From Terriglobales bacterium (lineage in GTDB: Bacteria; Acidobacteriota; Terriglobia; Terriglobales; Acidobacteriaceae): a stretch of 64,000 nucleotides of DNA. The notes under the pieces are model-generated. The model was not told the DNA's origin, searched no databases, and saw only the letters and a list, made by a program, of their open reading frames with translations. This document shows, piece after piece, positions 37,691 to 46,685 of the stretch. The translations under genes and the position numbers were made by a program. Location: positions 1-64,000 of the forward strand of contig DASSIZ010000033.1 in NCBI GenBank assembly GCA_035691485.1, in the 5' to 3' direction. Position 1 is the first letter of the stretch; every line of letters starts with the position of its first letter.

Positions 37691-38256
37691 CATGAGCAAG
37701 TGCCTGCGCCGCTGCCGAGATACCGCGTGAACAAGCACGCCTGGGACAAGAAGCCCTCTTCCGAAGCGCTTAAGGGAGAAGGCAGTGGCTCGCTTTCCGT
37801 GACGAACATTCCTCCACCACTCATTTGCAAGTGAGTTGCGAACATGTGGGCCAGGTCGGTGCTGGCGTTGGCGAGAGACGTCGTCGGGTCACAAATGCTG
37901 CCAGTCGCTGGCGTGGTGGCGACATTGATCACTCCATCCGCCGCGAGCGCCCCAGTGAGCGGGTTGTTGGTCAACTGAGTGCCTACAAATGCGGAAAAAT
38001 ATCCGTCCGGAGTCACTCGGCACGCACAGCAGGCGATCATCACCTGGTGGCTGTCGAATACATACAGGTTCGCGCACACGTCGCCCGTCGGCGAGCTCAG
38101 CGGTGTGCCGCCGGTGCCCACGTTGATGATCCGGATTAACTGGTCAGCTGCGCCCACGCCGCCGTTGTTGGCGAAATAATCTACGTAGTAGCTCTGTGCG
38201 GCTGCAACAACCGACATCAGGCCCAAAAGCGCTATAACCATCGGCGCTTTTCGCAC
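36019..38256 (-). CDS. Secreted protein with six 92-residue Ig-like repeats
   Basis: A 745-residue protein with a signal peptide (1-20, ending VAAAQS). A unique N-terminal domain (about 21-195) contains paired Cys residues (ACCACR, CSCS), followed by six tandem repeats of ~92 residues to the C-terminus. Each begins ITPxPISVSA and contains LQLSxPAPxAGLxITLKMDNTAY, ATVxVPAGQTSVxIxVTGVAPGDTxLHATAPG. This is the beta-sandwich pattern of bacterial Ig-like surface domains. It is probably a cell-surface or secreted structural/adhesive protein. Coding-strand repeats are visible at the DNA level with a 276-base period. Confidence 0.85.
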   Translation of the reverse strand: MRKAPMVIALLGLMSVVAAAQSYYVDYFANNGGVGAADQLIRIINVGTGGTPLSSPTGDVCANLYVFDSHQVMIACCACRVTPDGYFSAFVGTQLTNNPLTGALAADGVINVATTPATGSICDPTTSLANASTDLAHMFATHLQMSGGGMFVTESEPLPSPLSASEEGFLSQACLFTRYLGSGAGTCSCSVPAVFSTMGITPSPISVSAGDTSMATLRLSTPAPAAGLTIALKMDNTLYAVGPAVAIVPAGQTSVSIPVTGVAAGDTTLHATAPGLPEATAGIHVNPLTITFIPNPISVSAFITVTATLQLSAPAPAAGLPITLKMDNTAYAVAPATVTVPGGQTTALIPVAGVAPGSTILHATAPGTPEATTGIQVTPATIAITPNPISVSAFSTVTATLQLSAPAPVAGLAITLKMDNSAYAVAPATIILPAGQTSIAFSITGVAPGDTILHTTAPGTMEGTAGVHVTPATIAIIPSPISVSAFNTFTASLQLSGPAPIAGLPITLQIDNTAYAVAPATVVLPAGQTSVSIQVTGVAPGDTILHATAPGTTEATAGIHVTPAAMAITPNPVNVYVGDTITATLQLSAAAPSAGLIVTLKMDNTAYAVVPATVTVPAGQTSVLIAVTGIVPGGTILHATAPGITEATAGIQVTALNIAISPNPISVSVGNTASVTLQLSGPAPSGGFTINLKVGNTALVTPQIHITAGLNSGTVSVTGVAPGETTLRATIPGIAKASAPVLVIQ

Positions 38257-38632
38257 GCGCTCGTCTCCTTGCGGTACGTCTTTCCCAGGCCTTGACGGGA
38301 AAACAATGCGGAAGACTGCCTGCAGGGTCAGGCGTTGTCAATTCTCCATCGGAACTAGCCCATGTGACTAAAAGGCAGGCTGGGCAAGGGTTTCGGGGGA
38401 AATGCCGAGACGGCAACAATATGTACTTTGAATTCGCACCGCGCCAGCGCAGGGTTTATCGCTGCGGAGAGGGAGAATCAAGAACACCGACGGCGCTGCA
38501 CGTGCTTGCTGTCGAGTGCATCGACCGCATGCACTTACGTAATCTCCCCTATTGGTTAAATCATTGGAGAATAGAGCAGTTCGCGGCCCGGGGGTGAACG
38601 GTAAGCAAGCTTACTTCGGAGGTGGGCGGCTC
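38257..38632. other. Divergent intergenic region
   Basis: 376 bases between the minus-strand repeat-protein gene and the plus-strand RodZ-like gene. It should contain two promoters. I see no RNA gene, strong hairpin or convincing -35/-10 pair. Confidence 0.5.
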
Positions 38633-39565
38633 ATGGGATCATTTGGCGAGCGCATGCGGCGTGAGCGAGAAACGCGCGGCATTACTCTCGAGTCTATTTC
38701 TGGGTCCACCAAGATCCGCACCCACATCCTGGAAGCGCTTGAAAACGAGGAATTCGACAAGCTCCCCGGCGGTTTCGTCAACAAGGGATTTGTGCGGTCG
38801 TATGCACGCGTCCTCGGGATGAATGAGGAGCAGGTACTCAAAGAATTTATAGCCCTGGCGGGCGATCCCGAACAACCGCTTCCCGATGCGCCCGTACGGC
38901 GCCGTCCAGAGATAGGGAAGCCTCGAGAACGCCGCTCCTGGGGCGGCGTGGCGACCGTAGCGGTCTGCGCAATCGCGTTGCTGTTTGGCGCGTGGAAGAC
39001 CGCGAGCATAACGCGCATAATACGTTACGGTAAGGGAGCTACGTGGTCAGGCCGGCAGGGGATTAGAAGCGAGCCGGCGATGACTCCGGCCGAGAGCGTC
39101 ACCGCGACACACGCGTCTTTCAGTTCTCCCCAAACAAGTGAACAGCCGGCCGGTGCGCCGGTAACGGATCAGGTGGAGAATGCGGCGTCGACAACGCTCC
39201 ATCCGGCGACGCGAACGACCCCCACTCCAGCCGCTGAACTGATTCCCGCAGCGGCACCCACGCGGACCGATGGATTCGTGATCCTGATAAAAGCGAACGA
39301 GCCTACGTGGGTTTCCATCACCGCCGATGACCAGCCCTTCTTCGAAGGGTTTCTGCAGCGCAAGCAGAAGGTTCACGCGCATTTGCAAGTCGTTCTCAAA
39401 ACGAACAATGCGGGCGCGCTCGCGGTTTCGCGAAATGGCAAACTCCTACCGCCGCTTGGAGACCACGATCAGCAGACCACTGTTACCTTTGCTCCCGATG
39501 GGATAACTCACACCTTTACCGTCCCAAGTGAAACGGGAACAGAAGGCCCGAATAAAGAGAATTGA
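38633..39565 (+). CDS. RodZ-like membrane protein with N-terminal helix-turn-helix
   Basis: A 310-residue protein. The ATG at 38633 has GGAGGT nine bases upstream; an in-frame start at 38552 lacks one. An N-terminal XRE-type helix-turn-helix (about 1-75: GSFGERMRRERETRGITLESIS...GFVNKGFVRSYARVLG) is followed by a transmembrane helix near 105-120 (GVATVAVCAIALLFGAW). A Pro/Thr-rich linker leads to a C-terminal beta domain (VILIKANEPTWVSITADDQPFFEGFLQ) of the DUF4115 type. This architecture matches RodZ, which links MreB to the cell-wall machinery. No mreB is in the window. Confidence 0.85.
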   Translation: MGSFGERMRRERETRGITLESISGSTKIRTHILEALENEEFDKLPGGFVNKGFVRSYARVLGMNEEQVLKEFIALAGDPEQPLPDAPVRRRPEIGKPRERRSWGGVATVAVCAIALLFGAWKTASITRIIRYGKGATWSGRQGIRSEPAMTPAESVTATHASFSSPQTSEQPAGAPVTDQVENAASTTLHPATRTTPTPAAELIPAAAPTRTDGFVILIKANEPTWVSITADDQPFFEGFLQRKQKVHAHLQVVLKTNNAGALAVSRNGKLLPPLGDHDQQTTVTFAPDGITHTFTVPSETGTEGPNKEN

Positions 39566-39596
39566 ACCTTCTTGTCATTGGTGCGGCGATGAATAC

Positions 39597-39616
39597 GCAA
39601 CTCACCTTCGAGTTGC
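39597..39616. terminator. Hairpin between convergent genes
   Basis: GCAACTC and GAGTTGC pair perfectly around a six-base loop, midway between the convergent ends of the RodZ-like and exonuclease genes. There is no T-tract. A bidirectional stop is plausible. Confidence 0.35.
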
Positions 39617-39621
39617 CTGTA

Positions 39622-40506
39622 TTACAGAGTGACTGCTTTCGTGCTTGCCGATTTGGCTCTTCGAAAGAGACTGGGTGACTTTATTCGAAGGCTTTGTTCC
39701 TCGAAGTTCGGGCGCGGACCTTTCCAACGAAGATCCTCGACAGTATCGAAAACCGCCACATCCAGTCTCAGGGTAGCAAGGGTGCGAAACAACAGGGCGT
39801 CGTTCCAGGCGTTGCATAGAGATTCCGAGAGCAAGCGGGCTTTGCGGATTGAAGGATGCCATTCTCGCCAATCCTTCGGAATGTATTCAAGATGAGAGTA
39901 CTGAGACAGGGCAAGAGCAGCAGCCTTTGTGCCCCATCCGGATAACCCTGGGAAGCCATCTGCACTGTCGCCGACAACAGCCAGGTAGTCGGGAATCGAT
40001 TGCGGCTTCACCCCGAATTTGGCCACAACGCCGGCTTCATCGCGCAAGATGTCGCGCCTGCGGTCCAGCTGAACGACCCGGGTGCCCACAACACACTGAC
40101 TGAGATCCTTGTCCGGTGTGCAAATGAACACTTGCCTCACACGATTATCCTGCGCTGCTTTAACGGCAGCGGAAGCAAGCGCATCATCCGCCTCGTAGTA
40201 GACCATGGGCCACACCACCACTCCCATTGCCACCAGGACTTCCTCGAGAATCGGGAACTGCGAGAGCAACGGCCGAGGCACACCTTCGCTGGTCTTATAT
40301 CCCGGGTACAGGTCGTTCCGAAACGACTCCACGACATGATCGGTTGCAACCCCGATGTGGGTGGCACCGCGCTCGATCATCGACAGAACGGACGTTACGA
40401 CACCGCGTACTGCACCAATCTCTTGGCCGTTCACATCCGCTGCAGCCGGCACCGCGAAAAAGTGACGGAACAGCTCATAGGTCCCGTCAATCAAGTACAC
40501 ATCCAT
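39622..40506 (-). CDS. 5'-3' exonuclease, PolI N-terminal-like
   Basis: A 294-residue protein from the ATG at 40504-40506. It matches the stand-alone FEN/5'-3' exonuclease family. MDVYLIDGTYELFRHFFA supplies the first metal Asp and the arch region. YEADDALASAAVKAA and FICTPDKDLSQCV supply central acidic ligands. VVGDSADGFPGLSGWGTKAAALAL is the helix-3-turn-helix DNA-binding element with its Asp. No polymerase domain follows, so it is a separate flap/RNA-primer nuclease. It may complement PolA. Confidence 0.88.
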   Translation of the reverse strand: MDVYLIDGTYELFRHFFAVPAAADVNGQEIGAVRGVVTSVLSMIERGATHIGVATDHVVESFRNDLYPGYKTSEGVPRPLLSQFPILEEVLVAMGVVVWPMVYYEADDALASAAVKAAQDNRVRQVFICTPDKDLSQCVVGTRVVQLDRRRDILRDEAGVVAKFGVKPQSIPDYLAVVGDSADGFPGLSGWGTKAAALALSQYSHLEYIPKDWREWHPSIRKARLLSESLCNAWNDALLFRTLATLRLDVAVFDTVEDLRWKGPRPNFEEQSLRIKSPSLFRRAKSASTKAVTL

Positions 40507-40683
40507 GCGACTCCGATCCGGTCTTCCGCGGGCGATGTTAGTGAGTGATGAAGGACTTTAATCTATCCTCCTGCGGAGCTCGATACCCATCTGGGCATCC
40601 AGGCGGAGTAGCGCCGCTGTTCCGACTCAAGGGTTCACAATCTCCGGGAATTCTTTTGCACCACATCCCTTGTCGGTATTCAG

Positions 40684-40700
40684 TACAGTTTCGAACTGTA
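40684..40700. promoter_or_regulatory. Short inverted repeat, possible operator
   Basis: TACAGTT, three bases, AACTGTA: a seven-base dyad between the exonuclease gene and the terminator of the next gene. It lies 178 bases upstream of the exonuclease start. It may be an operator or nothing. Confidence 0.2.
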
Positions 40701-40731
40701 ACACTGAAGTGCTCGTTTGCTACGTGACAGG

Positions 40732-40759
40732 AAAAAGGCGCCCCCACACGGAGGCGCCT
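40732..40759 (-). terminator. Rho-independent terminator of the BNR-repeat gene
   Basis: On the minus strand AGGCGCCTCC pairs with GGGGGCGCCT (one G-T wobble) around a GTGT loop and is followed by five T. It lies 20-47 bases after the stop codon at 40779. It is the clearest intrinsic terminator in the window. Confidence 0.85.
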
Positions 40760-40778
40760 GCGGAAGGGTGCGCTTGTT

Positions 40779-43541
40779 CTATGGCAATTGAAGTACCCAG
40801 GCGCTACGTCCGTGGGTAGCAGCGTAGAGCAAACGCGCGCTTGGAATGATGGTCAGGCCGGGAACTTCGACCATCGGCAAGCCTGAGCCGGCGACCGTCC
40901 AGGTCGTCGTCCCGTGGGCGAGCCGCATGACGCCGAAATCACTGGCGGCGTACAGGTCGCCGGTGACGTCGTCGCGAACCAGGGCAGTGATGGGCAAATC
41001 GGGCAAGTTATAGCTTACGTCTGTCCACGTGGCCGTGCTTCCGCTCAAGGTCACCTCAAACACGTGGCCCGGCTGGGCGGGGGTGTTGACGTTGTAGCCC
41101 GAGTACGAGACCCATGCGTGACGCGGTTTCGTCGGGTCAACCGTGGTCGGGTCAACCGCAATCCCGGTAACGAAGCGGCCGGGTGAGTTCGCAGCGGTGC
41201 TGTCAAGGCGTGTGAACGTCACCGAATTTGCCGCTGCATCGGCGTTGTCAGAAATGAACACGCGACCGGTGCCGGTTGCCACCCAGAGCGTCCCCGTGTT
41301 GCTCGGCATACGCGTGATCGTGGCTACGGCGCCGCCTGCCCGGGTCCCTAACGCCGCCGCGGTCAAGTCTGTCGCCCCGGTCGGCCCAACGCGCACGAAG
41401 TCACCGCAGGCTGGGAAGTTCGGAATGTTCCCGAGCTCCGGGCAATTGGCCTCAAGGAAACTACGGCTGCCTCCCCAATCCTGCGTCCGCCACACACTGA
41501 ACGAGCCTTGGAAGATGGTCCCTCCCTGTGCCGGGTTCGGGTCAGCGATGATGGGGGGGTAGAAGTACGAGCTCTCCGGGCTAAGGAAGATCGGTGCACT
41601 GATGAAAACCCACCTCGTCGGATCGCCATTGCGGAAGTTGGCGTCGTTCGCCTGGCCGGTGAAGGTATTAAAACGCAGTGAGTCGTCTGCGGCACTAAAT
41701 CCGGACTGCCCGCCGTCGCCGTACATCTCCTGATACCAGACAACTGGCGAACCCGAGTACTGCCACGTGCCATTGTCCTGCGTCCCGCCCTGGGCGTTGT
41801 TCTGAGGTCGTTTGGCGCTGGCCGAAAGACTTTGGAACTGCAACGTCGAGAAAGCTTCGTTCATGCTGTAGAGCTGATTGGGCACGCGCCAGAGCAGGCT
41901 CTGGCAAAGCGACAACCCACTCGGGCTCAAGCCGCGCGTGTTGCACTTGTAGGAGACGTTGGCAAAGTTGCCGTCTGAACGGACCACACCTCCATCCGAT
42001 CCTTCCCAGTACTGAAATGGGTTGTTGGGGTTGACGACGATCGCATGCTGGTCGGGATGCGTACCGTCGGCGTGGTTCGGATCGCCGTCCAGCGTCAGAT
42101 CGCTCCACGTCGCTCCGCCGTCGGTCGATAGCAGCACAGCGCGGCCGTTCGATACACCGCCGAGCTGGCCGTAGCTGAACGAACCTAGCAGATAGACAAC
42201 ATCGGGAAAGCCAGGCGGCGAGTAAGCAAAGTTATCGTACCAGCACTGCGGATCGCAGTAACCGATGTTCTGCGTCGTCGTTTTGTCGACGAAGCTGGCG
42301 TTGGTCGCGGTTTGCGCATTGTCTGCGCGGTAGAAGCGCGACGCGGGCCCGCCGGAGGCGCCAATTCCGACATACATCCGAGTGGTCCCATTGTTGTTCG
42401 CCAGCGCGAACTCAGAGCGGTCCGTATTGTTAGCATTGTTCGGCGGGTTAAGCGGGTTCTTGATCTGGGTCCACGTCGCACCCGAGTTGGACGAGCGCCA
42501 GACGCCCTCCCCAAGGAACGACGCATAATAAATCGAGCCGTTGTTCGGGTCGACTGCGACCTGATTCACGCCGCGCACCGAACCCAAGGCGGTAGAGACG
42601 TTGGTAAACGTCGCGCCGCCGTCCGACGACTTGTAGACGCCAAACGTGGCCGGGTTCGTCGCCGCCGGCGGGTTAGATGTCGTTGCGCCGTCCGTGGAAC
42701 TGACGCCCCGAACAGCGCGCGCGATCCCGGCAAGGATGTCGCCGCTGGGAGTGATCGCTAAGCTCGCGACAGCGCGGCCTCGGAAGTTGGACGCAGCGGC
42801 GATGCTGCCCGGGAGCAGAGTCCAGGTGTTGCCGCCATCAGTGGATTTGTAGATTCCCATGCCGGCTTCGGAGTCGGCTGAGATATTCGGCTCGCCGGTG
42901 CCGGCATAGAGCGTATTGCCGGTCGCGTCGTTCGGATCAACGACTAGCGATCCTATCGCATTGGTGGCGAAGCTGCCTGAGACAAACTCCCACCTGGGGC
43001 TCCCGGCCAGCCCGTCCCTTGTCCGCCAGATGCCGCCGCCGGCGGCCGCGACGTAAATTGGGCAGCCACCGCTATGGCAAGCTGGTCCAATCGCCATCGC
43101 GGTGACCCGGCCCGCTGTGACGTACTGTGCCCCGTCAGCCAGGACGTCCAAGACACCCGGCTGCGTCGCCTTGCTCGGACCAATGAGCTGCCAGGTTCCG
43201 GCCGAGTGGGTTCCGGCATTGAGGGACGCCCAGCCGCTCTGTGCGGCTAGCGTCGCTGCCATCGGAATCTCAGCCGCGGGGTACGCCCGGATCAAATATG
43301 CCTGGATGTCGGGCGAAAAGTCAGGCCCGCGTTTTTCGCTCGCGCCGAAGCCGGCTTCTGCGTTCCTGCCGGGTTTGATTTCACCAACATCGCCCTTCTT
43401 GCCTACGATCGCATCCGCTTGGGCCTTGAGCGAGCGCGATCCACTCGTTCTTGCGACGAGGCCGATTGCCGCCACGATGAACACAGCGAGCAACCCCACT
43501 ATCGCACGGCGAATTTGAACATGACGGGTAGTCGGCTTCAT
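40779..43541 (-). CDS. Secreted BNR/sortilin-type beta-propeller protein
   Basis: A 920-residue protein. The ATG at 43539-43541 has AAGGAG seven bases upstream. An N-terminal hydrophobic segment (AIVGLLAVFIVAAIGLVA) directs export. Many Asp-box-like motifs follow (KSTDGGNTWTLLPGS, KSSDGGATFTNVS, RSSNSGATWTQI, LSTDGGATWSDL), the blades of BNR/sialidase-like propellers related to xyloglucanase and sortilin folds. No sialidase catalytic set was identified, so an enzymatic role is not assigned. It is probably an exported binding or carbohydrate-processing protein. Confidence 0.82.
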   Translation of the reverse strand: MKPTTRHVQIRRAIVGLLAVFIVAAIGLVARTSGSRSLKAQADAIVGKKGDVGEIKPGRNAEAGFGASEKRGPDFSPDIQAYLIRAYPAAEIPMAATLAAQSGWASLNAGTHSAGTWQLIGPSKATQPGVLDVLADGAQYVTAGRVTAMAIGPACHSGGCPIYVAAAGGGIWRTRDGLAGSPRWEFVSGSFATNAIGSLVVDPNDATGNTLYAGTGEPNISADSEAGMGIYKSTDGGNTWTLLPGSIAAASNFRGRAVASLAITPSGDILAGIARAVRGVSSTDGATTSNPPAATNPATFGVYKSSDGGATFTNVSTALGSVRGVNQVAVDPNNGSIYYASFLGEGVWRSSNSGATWTQIKNPLNPPNNANNTDRSEFALANNNGTTRMYVGIGASGGPASRFYRADNAQTATNASFVDKTTTQNIGYCDPQCWYDNFAYSPPGFPDVVYLLGSFSYGQLGGVSNGRAVLLSTDGGATWSDLTLDGDPNHADGTHPDQHAIVVNPNNPFQYWEGSDGGVVRSDGNFANVSYKCNTRGLSPSGLSLCQSLLWRVPNQLYSMNEAFSTLQFQSLSASAKRPQNNAQGGTQDNGTWQYSGSPVVWYQEMYGDGGQSGFSAADDSLRFNTFTGQANDANFRNGDPTRWVFISAPIFLSPESSYFYPPIIADPNPAQGGTIFQGSFSVWRTQDWGGSRSFLEANCPELGNIPNFPACGDFVRVGPTGATDLTAAALGTRAGGAVATITRMPSNTGTLWVATGTGRVFISDNADAAANSVTFTRLDSTAANSPGRFVTGIAVDPTTVDPTKPRHAWVSYSGYNVNTPAQPGHVFEVTLSGSTATWTDVSYNLPDLPITALVRDDVTGDLYAASDFGVMRLAHGTTTWTVAGSGLPMVEVPGLTIIPSARLLYAATHGRSAWVLQLP

Positions 43542-43853
43542 GAGAGTTCTCCTTGGGAAGATGTAATGCAGGCCTGTGTTTTTGAGACCGGAAATAGGAC
43601 GTAGTTCAGGCGACGTAGTTCAGGCTATGAAGGCGCGGATCATTGAGCCCGGTAAGATTCTTATCGATCACGTGTTGCCGAGTGGGCGGCTACCCTGGAA
43701 TGATGCGGCGCATCATACCCGTCGAAAACCCGCTTGGCAAGCGGGTTTCGCAAATTTCGGGAATGAAATTTGTGGTAGTAGCCCGCAATCTTTTTCACAT
43801 AACAGCAGGAGAGTAGGGAGCTGGAGCCGCCGCATAGTCCGAACGCCTGATCT
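43542..43853. other. Intergenic region with tandem duplication and hairpin
   Basis: 312 bases upstream of the BNR gene. A 14-base unit GACGTAGTTCAGGC is duplicated in tandem at 43598-43625. A strong hairpin lies at 43726-43748. No gene is seen. Confidence 0.5.
43726..43748 (-). terminator. Hairpin downstream of the TIGR03790-type gene
   Basis: AAACCCGCTTG and CAAGCGGGTTT form an 11-base inverted repeat with a single central base, so the real loop must open a few pairs. On the minus strand it is followed by only a short T run. It lies ~105 bases after the stop at 43854. It is a probable terminator for that gene. Confidence 0.5.
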
Positions 43854-45002
43854 TTAAGGGAACGGCAGAGCAGGATGTGCAAAAGGCCTGTAAAGAGGAT
43901 CACCAATGTAAATGATCATCCAGCTCAGCCACGGCGTGCCCCGCAGGAACGAGTCGCCTACGTTCGCGCCTTGCAGCAGATCGTGCACGATGAGGTCGGG
44001 ACGCGGCAATCCTGTAAGGAATGGTTCCCCGACCGCGCCAGCTGTCACCGTGATTCCTCGCTTCAGCGCATTCGCCGACCAGTTGGCGCCGCCGCGTGGA
44101 TTCTGTGCCGAAGCGCTATCCAGATGCCAGCCGATTGCGCCCACGGCCCAGGTGAAAGCGTCGTTGTAATTATTCAGCGAATACCAGCCGGAGTACAGAA
44201 TCGCGTTGTCGCAGCGGTTGCCGGGAGAACTGAACTCCTCCGGCTTCGTGTCTTCAATGACGCTGAGGTGGGCCTGTCGGGCGAAAGCCGCCGCGCGGTG
44301 CAGCCACCATTCGCCAGCGCTGTAGCCCGACTCATCCAGCTTCTCCACCTCTGGCGTACGCAGGTCGAAGCAGGCCCGCCCTTTCAGCCCACGTTGCTCC
44401 GCGTACATCGCTTTGTCCACCAGCCCTCGTGCCAGTTCAGGCGTGTCTGCGTCCAGCCGCCACACCGAGTAAATCGTTGGTGCGTTGGGACGGTCGCGGA
44501 ACTGGGCGAATGAGACGAATGGGGGATACATATTCGTCTTCGCCGAACCACCGCCGTAATATGGGTTTGCCTCCATTCCAGCTTGGGGCGCCTCGTTCCA
44601 GATGTCGGCGAGCCTCTGGTCCACGGCCAACCCACTGTTCTGCGGCATTCCCTTCAACTGATAGGGCGTTGCGTAGGTCTGGACTATGTACAGGATCTTG
44701 GTCTTACCCACCCGACTGAGGCACTTTCGTATCTGCGCCTGTTCATTTCGCAGATACTCGTTCACAGAGATTTCAGACCAGGGGCCACGAATGAATATAT
44801 TGGGGCGAATGGCGCATTGGTTCCCGACTGGGATGCCGCGCCGCGCCATGTAGTACTCCGCCACCTTCTTCGACTCTTTCAAATCAGAGTTGTATACGAC
44901 TAGGACACGTTGATTGAGAGGTAGGGTTTGAGGCCAGAGTGCGATCGAGGAGCAGACCACCAACGCGGTCATCGTCGCTTGCACCAGCTGTGTCCAAGTC
45001 AA
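43854..45002 (-). CDS. TIGR03790-family exported protein
   Basis: A 382-residue protein. The start codon is TTG at 45000-45002, strongly supported by GGAGGA seven bases upstream. A signal peptide (LVQATMTALVVCSSIALWPQ) precedes VLVVYNSDLKESKKVAEYYMARRGIPVGNQC, the recognisable opening of TIGR03790 proteins. YSGWYSLNNYNDAF and a C-terminal GDSFLRGTPWLSWMIIYIGDPLYRPF are further family motifs. The biochemical function of this family is unknown; it occurs in Acidobacteria, Planctomycetes and some Proteobacteria. It is a single gene with its own spacer on both sides. Confidence 0.82.
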   Translation of the reverse strand: MTWTQLVQATMTALVVCSSIALWPQTLPLNQRVLVVYNSDLKESKKVAEYYMARRGIPVGNQCAIRPNIFIRGPWSEISVNEYLRNEQAQIRKCLSRVGKTKILYIVQTYATPYQLKGMPQNSGLAVDQRLADIWNEAPQAGMEANPYYGGGSAKTNMYPPFVSFAQFRDRPNAPTIYSVWRLDADTPELARGLVDKAMYAEQRGLKGRACFDLRTPEVEKLDESGYSAGEWWLHRAAAFARQAHLSVIEDTKPEEFSSPGNRCDNAILYSGWYSLNNYNDAFTWAVGAIGWHLDSASAQNPRGGANWSANALKRGITVTAGAVGEPFLTGLPRPDLIVHDLLQGANVGDSFLRGTPWLSWMIIYIGDPLYRPFAHPALPFP

Positions 45003-45234
45003 ACCGACTTCCTCCGATCAGCGCTCGTGAAAAGTTTCGCGGTGATTGCTCGCGGTGATTTCTCAAGGACTATAGTATGCGGACCAACGATTCAGCGTGC
45101 CTTCCGTTTCCCTGGAACAGAGAACTTTCTGAGTTCGCCGGCCGTCTTCTCCAATGTCGGACACGTCGAACCAAATCACAGCCAGTTCGTTTCCTAATCG
45201 AAGAGAAATTTAATACCTGGAGAGCGGTAGCGCG

Positions 45235-46515
45235 CTAGACCGAAACGCTGCGCAGCAGGATCACCGTGGCGTCATCCTTCAGCCCGCATTCGCCGCCAAA
45301 CTGATGGATGGCACCCATCAATTGCGACACGCTGCAATCGTGCGACGATATGAAGTCGTGCAGGCGAGCGCTTCCGAATTCCTGCTCTTCGCAGTTCAAC
45401 GCTTCGGAAATTCCGTCGGTATAAAACAGCAGGCGGAAATCACGGCACAGGGTCAACGTGTGCTCGGTAAATTCGCTGGGAAGCAAACCAAGCGGCATGC
45501 CGGCGTCGGTATGGAGCGGACGCACCTCATTTCCGTGGCACAGCAACGGCCAGGGATGACCAGCGCTGGCGAAGGTGAGTGTCCGGCACGCCGAATCGAG
45601 CACCGCATAGATCATGGTGACGTAGCGGCCAGTCGGTACGTCGTCAAGTAGTATCTGGTTCACTCGCGCCAGCACCTCTCCCGGGCCGCTCGCCAGGGGG
45701 GCCAGCGAACGCAGGATGCCGCGCACGGCTGACATCAGCAACGCCGCCGGCATGCCTTTGCCGGAAACATCGGCGAGGACAATGGCGACGCGCCCGTCGG
45801 CAAGTGGAATGAAGTCATACCAATCGCCGCCGACAGCGCCGGCTGGTACCCACTCCGTCTCCAGTTGAAACCCGGGCAGCAACGGCGCGCTGCGCGGCAG
45901 CAGGCTCTGCTGAATACGACGAGCCTCCTCCTGCTCGTCGCGTATGTGCTGAGTCTGGTGACGCTCCTTCTTGATTCGTTGCGCGTTGTCCACCGCTACC
46001 GCAATGTGGCCGGCCAGCGCCTTGAGTATCTCGACCTGCGCCTTGGGGAAGGCATCCACTTCGTGGTGGGAAGCCCCGAATACGCCAATCACCCGGTCGC
46101 CTACCTTCAAGGGAATCACGACTTCAGAACGGGTCTCGGGTTCGCACGGCCGGTAGTGCAGTTCCTGCGAGACATCGCGAGCGTAATGCGGTCTTCCGGT
46201 TATTAAAACCTGGCCAGATAACCCCTCCGTTACCGGGAAACGTTCGCCCTTCTTGGACTGCGTGCAGCCGTGCACCGCTGCGAGATGAAATTGGTCGCCC
46301 TCCACCAGCAGAATGCTGGATTCAATGCAGCCAAACTCGACGGCAATGCGGTGGACAATTGTGTCAAGCAGTTCGTCGAGCTCGAGAATGGAAGCGATCT
46401 GCTGTGCCGCCTTCTGCACAGAAACTAGGACATCGACTCGGCGCTGCTGGAAAATGGCCAGGTTCGGAGCGAGCTGAGAATGGCTGGTAGTGCTGGACAC
46501 GGAAAGGGCCTCCAT
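45235..46515 (-). CDS. GAF-domain SpoIIE/RsbU-type protein phosphatase
   Basis: A 426-residue soluble protein. The N-terminal GAF domain (about 30-180) contains SSILLVEGDQFHLAAVHG and EVVIPLKVGDRVIGVFGASH. A coiled linker (ERHQTQHIRDEQEEARRIQQSLLP) leads to a PP2C-like SpoIIE domain with metal-binding motifs VGGDWYDFIPL, VLADVSGKGMPAALLMS, LLFYTDGISEA and GLKDDATVILL. Such enzymes dephosphorylate anti-anti-sigma factors in stress-response partner switching. No STAS or RsbW gene is near. The Shine-Dalgarno site is weak. Confidence 0.92.
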   Translation of the reverse strand: MEALSVSSTTSHSQLAPNLAIFQQRRVDVLVSVQKAAQQIASILELDELLDTIVHRIAVEFGCIESSILLVEGDQFHLAAVHGCTQSKKGERFPVTEGLSGQVLITGRPHYARDVSQELHYRPCEPETRSEVVIPLKVGDRVIGVFGASHHEVDAFPKAQVEILKALAGHIAVAVDNAQRIKKERHQTQHIRDEQEEARRIQQSLLPRSAPLLPGFQLETEWVPAGAVGGDWYDFIPLADGRVAIVLADVSGKGMPAALLMSAVRGILRSLAPLASGPGEVLARVNQILLDDVPTGRYVTMIYAVLDSACRTLTFASAGHPWPLLCHGNEVRPLHTDAGMPLGLLPSEFTEHTLTLCRDFRLLFYTDGISEALNCEEQEFGSARLHDFISSHDCSVSQLMGAIHQFGGECGLKDDATVILLRSVSV

Positions 46516-46685
46516 CGCACCCGTAATTAGATTCCACGGCCGCTTAGGGGATGCGAAAAGCGCGCCCGAATTGTCCCTTCAAAACGGTAGTGCCGACATA
46601 ATCCAGCGCTGTCCCCGCTGTCGCTGCTTGCCGCGGTTTTCCTGCTGCGCTACCGCTCTCAATCCGCTACACTCACGTTCCGTCC